A stretch of DNA of 64,000 bases, from NCBI RefSeq assembly GCF_900128425.1, contig NZ_LT635781.1, forward strand, positions 114,656-178,655, in the 5' to 3' direction. The position numbers were made by a program, and so were the translations under genes. This stretch comes from Anaerococcus urinomassiliensis. GTDB taxonomy: Bacteria > Bacillota > Clostridia > Tissierellales > Peptoniphilaceae. Of this stretch, positions 18,475-28,156 are shown piece after piece (positions within the stretch are counted from its first letter, which is position 1; each line of letters starts with the position of its first letter). The notes under the pieces are model-generated. The model had not been told where the DNA came from. It worked only from the letters and a program-made list of their open reading frames with translations, and made no database searches.

Positions 18475-21400
18475 TGTAAATTTTCTTATTTGTGATGAAT
18501 CTTCAGCTTGCAATAATATTATCCACTTTTTCTTTCGTCTGATTGTAGTAATTGATGCATTTTCTTTTGGGCTTATGGAAACCACTTCGATTTTACCATC
18601 ACAGATATATTCGCTAGCCTTAAGTTCATCATCTGAAAGCATGTAATCATTTACTTCCAATGACTCAAATTCAGTTGAATTATAAATTCGTGCAAGTTTT
18701 TTTATATTATACAAAGATATAATTTCCAGTTTACAAGCCTTATCTTCAAAGACAATTGTTAAATAAGTTGCCTTAACAGGGTCAAATTCATAAGTATATT
18801 CGCCCTTATTTTTAGTCATTTGGTAATTAATTAGAGTCCCCTTATCGTAAGTCATAGCTTCAGATACATAAATTTTTATGTCAGGATTTTTCACTTTGCT
18901 AATGACTAGTTTAGCAAAAACTTGCTGGGTGGCAAATCCTAGGGTGATCTTATTATCGTCTACTTCCTTGATCAAGGCAAGATTAGCTATATCAGCATTT
19001 ATTATTTGTTTTTCACATTCAACTCTTACAAATGCACTTGCTTCTAGCCTTTCTTCTCCTATATTTCCATAGCCTTTGACTAATAATTGCCCTTCTTCTC
19101 TAAGGTCGTCTTCATTAATGTCATCCCAAGAGATATCTATGAAATTACCACTAAGCTTGCCCTTTTTATCTACTAGTTCCAATTTGTGGGGAAGTTTTGG
19201 ATATATGTTTGGCAAGGTTGTTGTGGAATAATTTAAGATGCTTAAGCCCTTTTCTCCTATGAAAGATGGAGTCTGTATCTCTTGATTAATTTCTTCTCTG
19301 ATATTAAAAGTATTTGGACTTTCTTTAAGGTCAATTTTAAGGCTTGCTTCTTTAAGACCAGGACTTGTAATTTTTGCTTCTATTGGTTCAAGTCCGGATT
19401 TTCCTCCTATGATTGCAAGGAGTTTGCCAGCAAAGGCTTTTTTCTGACAAACTTTAAAGGAACCCATATCTTCTTGAAATCCGTTGTCAAGGCCTAGGAG
19501 GATTGCATTTTCTGATAGATCTACATTGATCAAATTATCCGCATTTGTAATGAGATTATCATTTTCATCAACTATGTCTATTGTGACATAAGCTAAGTCA
19601 TAAGAATCGTTATATATCCTATTTTTATTTGCCCTTGCCATAATTTTTGAGGCCTTACCACTTGTATTGATAATACTTCTACCAACAGTTTGGGTTATTA
19701 CGCGGCCCTTTTCATCATAAGCTATAGCTTGGATGCTTCCTTCTTCAAATGGGATTTCCCATTGGGCGTATAGGGAAAAGCCACGTTTTCTAGCATTATT
19801 AGATTTATATTTGTGGCCAGCCTTTGTCATTTGGCTTACAAAATATTCTTTGCCATAAGATTTGATCTTGCCATTTTGATCCTTGTAGACTAGCTCTACT
19901 GAGCTAGCATTTGTGTAGCAGATGACCTTAACTTTACCGTCATTTATTACGACTTCACCTTCATTCCAACTTGGTAATAGATGGCAGGTGACATCCTTAT
20001 CATTCCACAAGCTCCTATAAAGATAGTAGGCATCTTTTGGAAATCCTGCTAAGTCTATTATGCCGAAGTATGAAGAGCGAGGACTTGGCCAATTATCGAC
20101 AGGACCTCTGTCTACACCGTTAAAGGGAGTAGGTTCTCCAAGATAGTCAAAGCCTGTCCACACAGCTTCTCCAGCCACATAGTCTCTTGTTATGATATCA
20201 TACCAAGCATCAGATGCATGGCTACCCCAGGCAACTTTTGATGTGTCATATGAAGATAGCTTTCTATCTTTAGGTAGATAGTCTAATTCAAACCTGTCAT
20301 AAACTGACCTGGAATTGATATTTGAAGCTGTTTCGCTTGCCCGAAGTACCCAATCTGGGTAATCTTTGTGGATTTTATCATAGCGACCGCCTTCTGTATA
20401 ATTAAGGCCAACCATGCCAGAAGCTTTATTAACCTTATCATCGATATCAATCAGTTCGTCGACATAGTCATATCTTAAGATATTATCTCCAATTGTAAGC
20501 CATCTTTTAGAATCGACTTCTCTGGCCCATTTTATGAGACTTGCTGCTAGATTTGGATACAAGGATAAACTTGACCAATCAGTTCCCTCCATTATTTCAT
20601 TCCCTATAGATATCATAAAAATAGCTGGGGAATTGTAGTCTCTTTTGAGGACTTCTTTTAGGGAAAACTCTGCATAAGTCATAGAAGGATTTGAGCCTAA
20701 AAGCATACTTTTGCCAATTTCCTTTTCAAAATAGGTGGAAAAATCATTGTAATTGTTGTTTTTATCCAAAATCCACCCGTCAAAAATCTCACTTACTACT
20801 AGCATGCCTTTTTTATTGCATAGATCAATCAAAGTTTTACTTGCTGGGTTGTGGGAAAGCCTAATGGTATTGGCTCCCATATCCTTTAATATATCGATCT
20901 TGTATTCAAGGGCTGATTTATAATCACAGGCTCCTAGGGCGCCGTTGTCGTGGTGGAGGCATACTCCCTTTATCTTGATATTTTTGCCATTTAAGGAAAT
21001 GCCTTTTTGAGGATCTTTTTCTAAGCTTCTAAAACCGATATCTGCTACATTTTCATCAATAGATACACCATCTAGTAAAATCTCTGACTTAAGCTGGTAT
21101 AAGTTTGGATTTTCCAAGTCCCATAAAGAGATATTATCTAGTTCAAAAGGTAAATCTATATTATTTTTGCAAGCTGGATTGATAGTAAATTCTTCGCTTG
21201 TAAGCTCTTTTATTAACTTATTTTTAAAGTATAAGGAGTGCTTAATTTTAAAAGTTTTTGTATCTGTATAATTGTTGGATACTTGAGCTTTCACATTTAC
21301 TTTGACGTGTTTATCATCTATTTCATAGTCAATCTTTGGTCCGTATATGCCAAAGTTTAGCCTATCTTTTACAAGTATATTTACAGACCTATAGATGCCA

Positions 21401-21861
21401 GAACCAGAATACCAGCGGGAAGATGGGACTTGGTGGTTGCATCTTATAGCTAGGAGATTTTCTCCGTCTTTTTTTAAATATGGAGTTAATTCATAGGCAA
21501 AGGGATTGTAGCCATAGGGATTAAAGCCCAATTTCTCTCCATTTATATAAGTAGTTGAGTTTTGATAGGCTCCATCAAAGTATACAAATACTTGCTTTTC
21601 ATGAAGATTTATATCATCTATAATAAAACTTTTCCTATAATTGCCAACTCCTCCAGGCTTATAGGCAGATTCTGCTTCAAAATATGGGCTAAAGTTCTGG
21701 TCTATAGAGTAGTCGTGAGGAAGATTTATATTAATAAAATTGTCATCGCTAAAGTTTGGAAGATAGGCACCTGGTTGATCTCCCAGGTAAAACTTCCAAT
21801 TCTTATTAAAATTTTGTTTGCTATCTGAATTTATAAAATTAGTATATGATTTTTCGATCAT
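18460..21861 (-). CDS. Beta-galactosidase, glycoside hydrolase family 2
   Basis: 1133 residues, cytoplasmic. The jelly-roll sugar-binding domain (WYSGSGIYRSV near 160), Ig-like domain, and catalytic barrel are in the usual order. Catalytic E422 is in IGNEIMEG and nucleophile E510 is in RASETAS; KGVCLHHDNGALG and NTIRLSHNPAS are typical GH2 blocks. Extra beta-sandwich domains (DUF4982-like then others) extend the C-terminus. It would remove beta-galactose from glycan antennae. I chose ATG 21861, one base after the pncB stop; a TTG 24 bp upstream lacks a ribosome site. It is read together with pncB. Confidence 0.93.
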   Translation of the reverse strand: MIEKSYTNFINSDSKQNFNKNWKFYLGDQPGAYLPNFSDDNFININLPHDYSIDQNFSPYFEAESAYKPGGVGNYRKSFIIDDINLHEKQVFVYFDGAYQNSTTYINGEKLGFNPYGYNPFAYELTPYLKKDGENLLAIRCNHQVPSSRWYSGSGIYRSVNILVKDRLNFGIYGPKIDYEIDDKHVKVNVKAQVSNNYTDTKTFKIKHSLYFKNKLIKELTSEEFTINPACKNNIDLPFELDNISLWDLENPNLYQLKSEILLDGVSIDENVADIGFRSLEKDPQKGISLNGKNIKIKGVCLHHDNGALGACDYKSALEYKIDILKDMGANTIRLSHNPASKTLIDLCNKKGMLVVSEIFDGWILDKNNNYNDFSTYFEKEIGKSMLLGSNPSMTYAEFSLKEVLKRDYNSPAIFMISIGNEIMEGTDWSSLSLYPNLAASLIKWAREVDSKRWLTIGDNILRYDYVDELIDIDDKVNKASGMVGLNYTEGGRYDKIHKDYPDWVLRASETASNINSRSVYDRFELDYLPKDRKLSSYDTSKVAWGSHASDAWYDIITRDYVAGEAVWTGFDYLGEPTPFNGVDRGPVDNWPSPRSSYFGIIDLAGFPKDAYYLYRSLWNDKDVTCHLLPSWNEGEVVINDGKVKVICYTNASSVELVYKDQNGKIKSYGKEYFVSQMTKAGHKYKSNNARKRGFSLYAQWEIPFEEGSIQAIAYDEKGRVITQTVGRSIINTSGKASKIMARANKNRIYNDSYDLAYVTIDIVDENDNLITNADNLINVDLSENAILLGLDNGFQEDMGSFKVCQKKAFAGKLLAIIGGKSGLEPIEAKITSPGLKEASLKIDLKESPNTFNIREEINQEIQTPSFIGEKGLSILNYSTTTLPNIYPKLPHKLELVDKKGKLSGNFIDISWDDINEDDLREEGQLLVKGYGNIGEERLEASAFVRVECEKQIINADIANLALIKEVDDNKITLGFATQQVFAKLVISKVKNPDIKIYVSEAMTYDKGTLINYQMTKNKGEYTYEFDPVKATYLTIVFEDKACKLEIISLYNIKKLARIYNSTEFESLEVNDYMLSDDELKASEYICDGKIEVVSISPKENASITTIRRKKKWIILLQAEDSSQIRKFTIKRD

Positions 21862-21862
21862 C

Positions 21863-23308
21863 TTATAGGCCTTTTTTTGCCTCAAGGATTAGATTTTGTT
21901 TTAGATTCCACAAGTCATGAGAAAGATCGACATAGTAGTTGTGAGGTTGGTCGAATCTTTTTACCTCATCCCACAGGCTATCTATCTCACTTTTGCAATA
22001 GCTTTGAATCTCGTCAAGAGATGGTTGGTCATAGATTAATTTTCCATTTTCAAAAATCTTTTCTTGCATCAAACGAGCCTCATAATTTTCCATCTTTTTC
22101 ATCTTCCATGTAAAAAGTGGGTCAAAAATTACAAGAGGCTCATTATCTTTGACTTCTTCTTCTCTTAGGGTGATATAGTCAGCTTCTGCTTTTCTATTTT
22201 TCTTGCTATAAAGTCTATAGACTTTTTTAAAGCCAGGTGTTGTTATCTTCTCAACATTTTCTGAGACCTTTATTTTTGATATGAGCTTATCATCTTTATA
22301 AATTCCAACAAGCTTATAAACGCCGCCAAATACAGGGTCAGACTTACTTGTGATTAGCCTTTCACCTATACCAAAGGAATCAATCCTAGCTCCTTGGGCT
22401 GTTAGGGAATTGATTTTAAATTCATCTAGGGAGTTGCTTGCAACAATCTTAGTGTCTGTAAATCCATTTTCATCAAGGATCTTCCTCACTTCTTTTGAAA
22501 GATAGGCAAGGTCTCCTGAGTCAATTCTCACCCCTCCACTAAGTCCCTTTGGCTGTAAAACTTCCTTAAATACTCTCATAGCATTAGGAAGCCCGCTATT
22601 AATTGTGTCGTAGGTATCTATTAAGAGTATGCAATTGTTTGGATAAGCTTCTGCATAAGTTTTGAAAGCCTCATACTCATTGTCAAAGGCTTGGATCCAT
22701 GAGTGAGCCATAGTTCCGGATGGTTTGAAGCCATATTTTTGAGCTGATAAAGTATTAGATGATACTGGAACGCCAGCGATGTATGCAGCTCTTGCTCCAG
22801 TTATGGAAGCATCAGCTCCTTGGGCACGCCTTGCTCCAAACTCCATAACAAGTCTGTCGCCTGCAGCACGAACTATTCTGCTAGATTTTGTAGCAATAAG
22901 TGAGTTGAAGTTCATAGATAGTAGTAGGTAAGTCTCTAGGATTGAACATTCGATTATAGGTGCCTTTACTGTGATGATTGGCTCATTTGGGAACATAACT
23001 GATCCTTCTGGAAAGGCCCACACATCACCTGTAAATTTGAAATCAGCAAGATATTCTAAGAAATCATCAGTAAAATTACCAGAAGATCTTAGGTATTCTA
23101 TGTCCTCTTTGCTAAAGTGTAGATTTTCTATAAAATCTATAATGTCATTTAACCCTGCAAAGATAGAATATCCTCCATCATCTGGATTTGACCTATAAAA
23201 GGCATCAAAAACTGTAATAGTATCTTTCATACCGTTATTAAAATATCCATTGGCCATAGTAAATTCATAAAAATCACTAAGCATGGATAGGTTTCTTTTG
23301 TCTGTCAT
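21863..23308 (-). CDS. pncB: Nicotinate phosphoribosyltransferase
   Basis: 481 residues. It converts nicotinate and PRPP to nicotinate mononucleotide in NAD salvage. The start MTDKRNLSMLSDFYEFTMANGYF, the FGARRAQG motif, GTMAHSWIQAF with the catalytic histidine, and GVRIDSGDL are hallmarks of the family. It is first in a two-gene minus-strand unit with the GH2 beta-galactosidase, an odd pairing that suggests shared expression by chance of position. An inverted repeat lies in its promoter region. Confidence 0.95.
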   Translation of the reverse strand: MTDKRNLSMLSDFYEFTMANGYFNNGMKDTITVFDAFYRSNPDDGGYSIFAGLNDIIDFIENLHFSKEDIEYLRSSGNFTDDFLEYLADFKFTGDVWAFPEGSVMFPNEPIITVKAPIIECSILETYLLLSMNFNSLIATKSSRIVRAAGDRLVMEFGARRAQGADASITGARAAYIAGVPVSSNTLSAQKYGFKPSGTMAHSWIQAFDNEYEAFKTYAEAYPNNCILLIDTYDTINSGLPNAMRVFKEVLQPKGLSGGVRIDSGDLAYLSKEVRKILDENGFTDTKIVASNSLDEFKINSLTAQGARIDSFGIGERLITSKSDPVFGGVYKLVGIYKDDKLISKIKVSENVEKITTPGFKKVYRLYSKKNRKAEADYITLREEEVKDNEPLVIFDPLFTWKMKKMENYEARLMQEKIFENGKLIYDQPSLDEIQSYCKSEIDSLWDEVKRFDQPHNYYVDLSHDLWNLKQNLILEAKKGL

Positions 23309-23337
23309 AATACCCTCTTTTCTCTAAGATACTAATA

Positions 23338-23368
23338 TTTTACCCTAATGTATATACAATGGGTAAAA
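23338..23368. promoter_or_regulatory. Inverted repeat, candidate operator of pncB
   Basis: TTTTACCC (23338-23345) and GGGTAAAA (23361-23368) are perfect 8-bp inverted arms around 15 bp that contain the palindrome GTATATAC. A third GGGTAAA lies at 23430-23436, right after the -10 of the divergent HAD gene. Repeated, oriented motifs in a divergent gap suggest a regulator binding both promoters; no regulator is identified. Confidence 0.5.
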
Positions 23369-23397
23369 ATTATCAAAAAATAGTATTAATCTTATTT

Positions 23398-23428
23398 TTG
23401 CCCAAAAATTAATAAAATAATCTATAAT
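23398..23428 (+). promoter_or_regulatory. Promoter of the HAD phosphatase gene
   Basis: TATAAT at 23423-23428, with TTGCCC at 23398-23403 as a weak -35 (19-bp spacer). GGGTAAA overlaps the expected transcription start. Confidence 0.5.
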
Positions 23429-23465
23429 AGGGTAAATTAGGATGTAGAAGTGAAAAGGAGAGATT

Positions 23466-24116
23466 ATGTATATTTTTGATATTGACGGAACGCTACTAAA
23501 TACAATTGATGCTATAGATTATCACTTGAATACAACTTTCAAAAAATATGGCCTAGATCCTGTGCCAAAAGATAAGGTAAGAGAATTTGTAGGAAATGGA
23601 CCTAGAGTTTTAGTTGAGTCATCTCTTAGCTATGTTAGTTTCAAAGGAGACGATATTTTAAAAGAAAAAATTTATGACGCCTATAACCTTGCCTACGACG
23701 ACAACCCATCATATCTTACCAAGCCCTTTGATGGGATAAGAGGATCCCTTGATGAAATCAAAAGTCGTGGGGAGATAATAACTGCCTTTTCCAATAAGCC
23801 TGATTCTACATCAAACAAGGTTCTAAAAGACGTATTTGGCAATGATTACTTTGATTATATCTTAGGCTACAGGGAAGATTACAAGAGGAAGCCATCGCCA
23901 GAAGGGATTATGATAATTGCAGAAAGATTTGGAGTGAATTTTTCTGATATCTTATACTTCGGCGACAGTGAAGTAGATATGAAATGTGGGAAAAACGCCA
24001 GTATTTTTACCGTTGGATGTTCATGGGGCTTTCGTGAGAGAAAAATATTAGAAGCTGAAAACCCAGATGTCATTATAGATAATCCAAGCGAAATCACAAG
24101 TATCAGAAATATATAA
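23466..24116 (+). CDS. HAD-superfamily phosphatase, phosphoglycolate-phosphatase-like
   Basis: 216 residues. Motif I FDIDGTLLNT (4-13), motif II FSNKPD (about 103-108), a lysine in the YKRKPSPEG region and motif IV YFGDSEVDM (about 158-166) place it in the Gph/PpaX group, with a helical cap between motifs I and II. The substrate cannot be fixed from sequence: phosphoglycolate, pyrophosphate and small sugar phosphates are all possible. AAAGGAG precedes the ATG. It is divergent from pncB and followed by about 100 bp without a gene. Confidence 0.88.
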   Translation: MYIFDIDGTLLNTIDAIDYHLNTTFKKYGLDPVPKDKVREFVGNGPRVLVESSLSYVSFKGDDILKEKIYDAYNLAYDDNPSYLTKPFDGIRGSLDEIKSRGEIITAFSNKPDSTSNKVLKDVFGNDYFDYILGYREDYKRKPSPEGIMIIAERFGVNFSDILYFGDSEVDMKCGKNASIFTVGCSWGFRERKILEAENPDVIIDNPSEITSIRNI

Positions 24117-24216
24117 TCCATAATTAATATAAATATAATGGCTATCAATGACCGTGGCAATAAGTCTAAAACTTTGATACACTATTTAGGAAAACAATAA
24201 GTTATTGGAGGGATTG

Positions 24217-24918
24217 ATGCAATTATTAATAGAAAATTTATCTAAAAGTTTTGATGAAAAGTTAGTTTTAGATGGCTTAGACGCAATATTTGACCAAGGG
24301 ATAATTTATGCCCTCTTAGGAAGAAACGGTGCAGGCAAAACCACCCTTTTTTCCCTTATAGCAAAAGAATTAGCAAAAGATTCGGGTCAAGTTTTTCTTT
24401 TTGATGGAAAGCAAAAAAGACCTCTTGACTTAAACGACGTATTCTTCATGCTAGCTGAACCAGAGTTGCCAAGATTTCTTACAGGCAGAGAATTTATAAA
24501 TTTTTTTATAGATGTAAATAAAAAAAGGATTAAGGGAGACTTAAATCCTGATCTATATTTTGACCAAGTCAAATTTGATGAAGATGACAAGGATAGGCTA
24601 ATCCAAGGCTACTCAACTGGTATGAGAAATAAGCTTCAAATGATGATGTTTCTTATCACAAAACCAAAAGTGATTTTGATGGATGAGCCATTAAACTCCC
24701 TTGATGTAGTCGTACAAAAAGAGATGAAAGATTTGATAAAGTCTATAAAAGATGACCATATCATAATTTTTTCAACCCATATCCTAGACTTGGCCAAAAA
24801 TATGGCAGATGAGATTGTTCTTCTTCACAAGGGAAAAGCCAGTGAAGTTGATAGGGAGATTAAAAATAATCCGGACTTTGAAGAAAAAGTAATAAACTTA
24901 CTTCAAGTGGAGGATTAA
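24217..24918 (+). CDS. ABC transporter ATPase
   Basis: 233 residues. Walker A GRNGAGKTT (about 33-41), signature-like YSTGMRNK in place of LSGGQ, Walker B VILMDEP and the H-loop STHIL are present. The altered signature is common in ABC-2 type export/regulatory ATPases. ATG 24217 follows GGAGGG at 24207-24212; TTG codons upstream are less likely. Three bases separate it from the large membrane protein gene, its presumed permease. Substrate unknown. Confidence 0.88.
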   Translation: MQLLIENLSKSFDEKLVLDGLDAIFDQGIIYALLGRNGAGKTTLFSLIAKELAKDSGQVFLFDGKQKRPLDLNDVFFMLAEPELPRFLTGREFINFFIDVNKKRIKGDLNPDLYFDQVKFDEDDKDRLIQGYSTGMRNKLQMMMFLITKPKVILMDEPLNSLDVVVQKEMKDLIKSIKDDHIIIFSTHILDLAKNMADEIVLLHKGKASEVDREIKNNPDFEEKVINLLQVED

Positions 24919-24920
24919 TA

Positions 24921-26513
24921 ATGGAATATTACAAAAAATATAGGATCATAGAAAATATTTCGCTGACGGAATCTATAAATCATTTTATAGATTTTGTACA
25001 TAGGATTCCTTTACTAGGCAAGCTTACAGGCGACAAATATAAGCTTTATGGCTTTAAAAAGTTAGTATATATACTTGGGCCAATCTTTTCTTTGATGGGT
25101 CAAATTATTAAATCTATGCTTTCTTTTGTTTTATGTATTATCATAACAGGATCAATAATTTGGTCATTAAACAAGCTTGGGATATATAGGGTTCAAGAAT
25201 TTGAGGACTTGATGGACTACGGTGTTGTAAACCTGGCTTTTTTGAGCTTTTATCTGACACCAGCTCTCGTATCTAACAATATTGAGGGCCGCAAGTTAGA
25301 AATTCATAAATTAAATAAGCAATATAGGATGGAGGCTAAGGAGTCAGGATTAGTACTTGGCGTCTTTGATCCGTTGAGGATTTCCTTTGGTAGAGCTATA
25401 ATCTTTTGGATAATTTTAGGATTTAAAAAAGCTCTTATAATAAGCCTTAGCCTAGCCTTTATCAGGATAAGTACAAACACTTACAATTTATACATGTCTT
25501 TTAAAAAAGAGAAAAAATTGTCCGATAGATTTTCCTTTTTTATAGTGTTGGCAGTTATACTATTTGCCCTATTGATGCAATTGAAAAGTATATCTATAAG
25601 AATACTTATACCTATATTTTTGCTAAGCTTGGTGATTTTTATAGTATCTATTAGATATTTACTTAAATTTGATGGATATGACAGACTTTTGGAACTTGCA
25701 AAAAAAGAGAGCGCTAATATAGAATTAGACTTCGATAAGATTGCCAATGATAGCCTTGCCCTTAAGGATAGCGATATAGAAAAAGATAAAAAGACTAAGG
25801 GAAGGGGATATGAACTTTTAAATAATCTCTTTTTTCAAAGGCATAGTAGGCTTCTTATAAAACCAGTATTTAAAAAGGCATTGATAATATTTGCTATCAT
25901 TTTGGCCTTACTTTTTGGTGTAAAATTTATTTTTACAAGATTTGCAAGCTTTATAGAAGGCATCTTTATATTAGCCTTACCTATCATTACTATGATTATT
26001 TATAATGATACTGAAAGTGCTAGGGCATTTTTCCTAAACTGCGACAGGTCTTTGATGCAATATGGTTTTTATAGGGACCCCAAAGCAATATTTGATATGT
26101 ACAAATTAAGGTACATATCTCTATTAAAGATACAGTTTATAGAACTTGCATCAACTCTTATAAGCCTTATCACTTATTACTTTTTATACCAAAATATTGA
26201 CATAGAAACAGGACTTTTAGCTGGTGGATTTATAGTGGTTTCTTACTTGTTTTTTCCAGCCTTTAACCTATTTAACTATTATGTTTTCCAACCCTTTAAC
26301 CAGGATGCATCTGCTAAGGGAGGATTATATAAGTTTATAAATTCCCTCATAGGCTATGTCAATATTTTAATCATACCTGCTATAATGGGTAGGTTTGATG
26401 GGGATATGAATGTGGCTTTTATAGCATTAATAGTTATTATGCTAATTTTAATTATAATATTTCCGTTTGTTGTAAAAAAACATGGTAAAAACACCTTTAA
26501 GATAAGAAAATAA
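24921..26513 (+). CDS. Large membrane protein, presumed ABC permease
   Basis: 530 residues with about ten to twelve hydrophobic segments (around 50, 75, 100, 150, 205, 230, 325, 345, 400, 425, 475, 500). There is a charged central loop (about 255-295). I recognise no named family; position directly behind an ABC ATPase suggests the membrane half of the same exporter. The stop lies at the edge of a hairpin shared with the convergent gene. Confidence 0.75.
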   Translation: MEYYKKYRIIENISLTESINHFIDFVHRIPLLGKLTGDKYKLYGFKKLVYILGPIFSLMGQIIKSMLSFVLCIIITGSIIWSLNKLGIYRVQEFEDLMDYGVVNLAFLSFYLTPALVSNNIEGRKLEIHKLNKQYRMEAKESGLVLGVFDPLRISFGRAIIFWIILGFKKALIISLSLAFIRISTNTYNLYMSFKKEKKLSDRFSFFIVLAVILFALLMQLKSISIRILIPIFLLSLVIFIVSIRYLLKFDGYDRLLELAKKESANIELDFDKIANDSLALKDSDIEKDKKTKGRGYELLNNLFFQRHSRLLIKPVFKKALIIFAIILALLFGVKFIFTRFASFIEGIFILALPIITMIIYNDTESARAFFLNCDRSLMQYGFYRDPKAIFDMYKLRYISLLKIQFIELASTLISLITYYFLYQNIDIETGLLAGGFIVVSYLFFPAFNLFNYYVFQPFNQDASAKGGLYKFINSLIGYVNILIIPAIMGRFDGDMNVAFIALIVIMLILIIIFPFVVKKHGKNTFKIRK

Positions 26514-26533
26514 AGCGACCATTTGGCCGCTTT
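26512..26533. terminator. Bidirectional terminator
   Basis: AAAGCG/CGCTTT stem with GCC/GGC-like inner pairs. A T-rich tail is clearest on the minus strand, for the SdpI-like gene. Confidence 0.6.
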
Positions 26534-26882
26534 AGTCATCTTTGAGATTGAATTTTTTTCTAAGTCTTATTTTTACTATGAAGTATAAGAGGATAAAATA
26601 GATAATAGCAAACAATGTTATAATTCCTACTAGATATGACCTCTTAAGTTCTAAGTAAATTAGTATGGGAAGTATTATCGCAAATAAAATAATGCCAAGA
26701 ACTATGGAAGTAAGGCCAGCAAACTTATTGCCGTAATCCCAAGTTTTCTCATTATAGCAAACTTCCCAAATATGAAAACCTACTTTCATTTCGGGATATG
26801 GAGAATAGAAATTTCTAAGAAAAATTCCTATATAAATTGTAAATAGTAATAGTGTTATGTCTGATACGATTAAAGGACCCAT
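26532..26882 (-). CDS. SdpI-family small membrane protein
   Basis: 116 residues with three hydrophobic segments (about 5-22, 52-75, 80-103). The stretch KVGFHIWEVCYNEKTWDYGN, then KFAG, matches the G-(x)n-W-x-x-x-N-(x)-G pattern of SdpI/YhfL proteins. Bacillus SdpI gives immunity to the SdpC toxin; most homologues have unknown roles. It is monocistronic and no toxin gene is next to it. Confidence 0.72.
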   Translation of the reverse strand: MGPLIVSDITLLLFTIYIGIFLRNFYSPYPEMKVGFHIWEVCYNEKTWDYGNKFAGLTSIVLGIILFAIILPILIYLELKRSYLVGIITLFAIIYFILLYFIVKIRLRKKFNLKDD

Positions 26883-26992
26883 ATTTCACCTCATTTCTCA
26901 TAAATTATACTAATTTTTGTGGATAATGAAAGATGAGGATTTTTCCAAATTGTAAATGAAATAATAGAACATATAGTAATGTTGAGGATACT

Positions 26993-28156
26993 ATGAAAAT
27001 ACTTATAACAAGCGATTGGTACTATCCTGTTGTCAATGGGGTAGTCAGATCAGTACTAAATTTAAAAGAATATCTAGAAAGTAAGGGCCATGAGGTAAGA
27101 GTCCTAACATTATCAAATACTCTTATGTCCTATAAGAGTGAGGATGTTTACTACATAGGTTCTCTTTCTGCCAAGAAAATTTATCCTGAGGCTAGGATTA
27201 CAAATATTTTGGCCAACACCCACCTAAGATCTATAAAAAAATGGGAGCCAGATATAATCCACAGTCAGTGCGAATTTTCAACATTTATGATGGCCAAGAC
27301 CCTATCAAAGATGCTAAATATCCCATTAATCCACACCTATCATACAGTCTATGAAGACTACACCCACTATTTTACGACAAACAAAAAAGCTGGTGTGAAG
27401 ATTGTAGCCAAATTTTCAAAGGCTCTTTCTGATATGTGCGATTACTTTATAGCTCCAACAGCAAAAACTGCTGGAATATTGGAATCTTATAATATAGGGA
27501 AAGAAAAAATAGCAGTAATACCCACAGGTGTTCACATACCAGACTTATATGACAAAGAAAAATTGAGAGATGAACTAAAAATAGCTAAGGATAAAAAGAT
27601 CCTTTTATACTTAGGAAGGCTTGCCGAAGAAAAAAACATAGAAGAGATTATAAAGTACTATGACAAACTCGATGATCCAAGCATAGAATTTCTCATAGTT
27701 GGCGGCGGACCTCACCTTAATAAACTGATAGATTATAGCAAAAACTTTAAAAACAGAGCAAATTTCATAGGTATGGTAGATCCAAGTGAGGTTAACAAGT
27801 ATTACCAGGCTGCTGATATATTTACAACGGCATCTACATCAGAAACCCAAGGTCTTACCTATTATGAGGCTCTATCAAATGGAACAGTAGCCATTTGCAG
27901 GAAGGATGGCTCCTTAGAAGGGGTTATAGAAAATGGCTTCAATGGTTTTTGCTACGATGATTATGAACAATTTAAGGCATATATATACCAAGTTTTGTGT
28001 GACGAAGATTTGAAAAATAAACTTAGGGAAAATGCCAGAGCCTATGCCCTGGATAATTTTTCTGTCCAAAGCTTTGGTAGCAAATGTGAAGCCTTATACG
28101 AAAAAGCAGTAAATGAGTACGATTATGAAAGTCCTTTTATATACAAAAGATTATGA
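26993..28156 (+). CDS. Glycosyltransferase family 4, diacylglycerol glucosyltransferase-like
   Basis: 387 residues, GT-B fold. The N-terminal SDWYYPVVNGVVRSVLNL and HTYHTVYEDYTHYF stretches are those of monoglucosyl-diacylglycerol synthases; the sugar-nucleotide site has LGRLAEEKNIE and the EX7E-like SETQGLTYYEA near residue 285. It probably adds the first sugar to diacylglycerol at the inner membrane face. Its end overlaps the next glycosyltransferase gene, so the two likely make a disaccharide glycolipid. Sugar identity is not determined. Confidence 0.88.
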   Translation: MKILITSDWYYPVVNGVVRSVLNLKEYLESKGHEVRVLTLSNTLMSYKSEDVYYIGSLSAKKIYPEARITNILANTHLRSIKKWEPDIIHSQCEFSTFMMAKTLSKMLNIPLIHTYHTVYEDYTHYFTTNKKAGVKIVAKFSKALSDMCDYFIAPTAKTAGILESYNIGKEKIAVIPTGVHIPDLYDKEKLRDELKIAKDKKILLYLGRLAEEKNIEEIIKYYDKLDDPSIEFLIVGGGPHLNKLIDYSKNFKNRANFIGMVDPSEVNKYYQAADIFTTASTSETQGLTYYEALSNGTVAICRKDGSLEGVIENGFNGFCYDDYEQFKAYIYQVLCDEDLKNKLRENARAYALDNFSVQSFGSKCEALYEKAVNEYDYESPFIYKRL

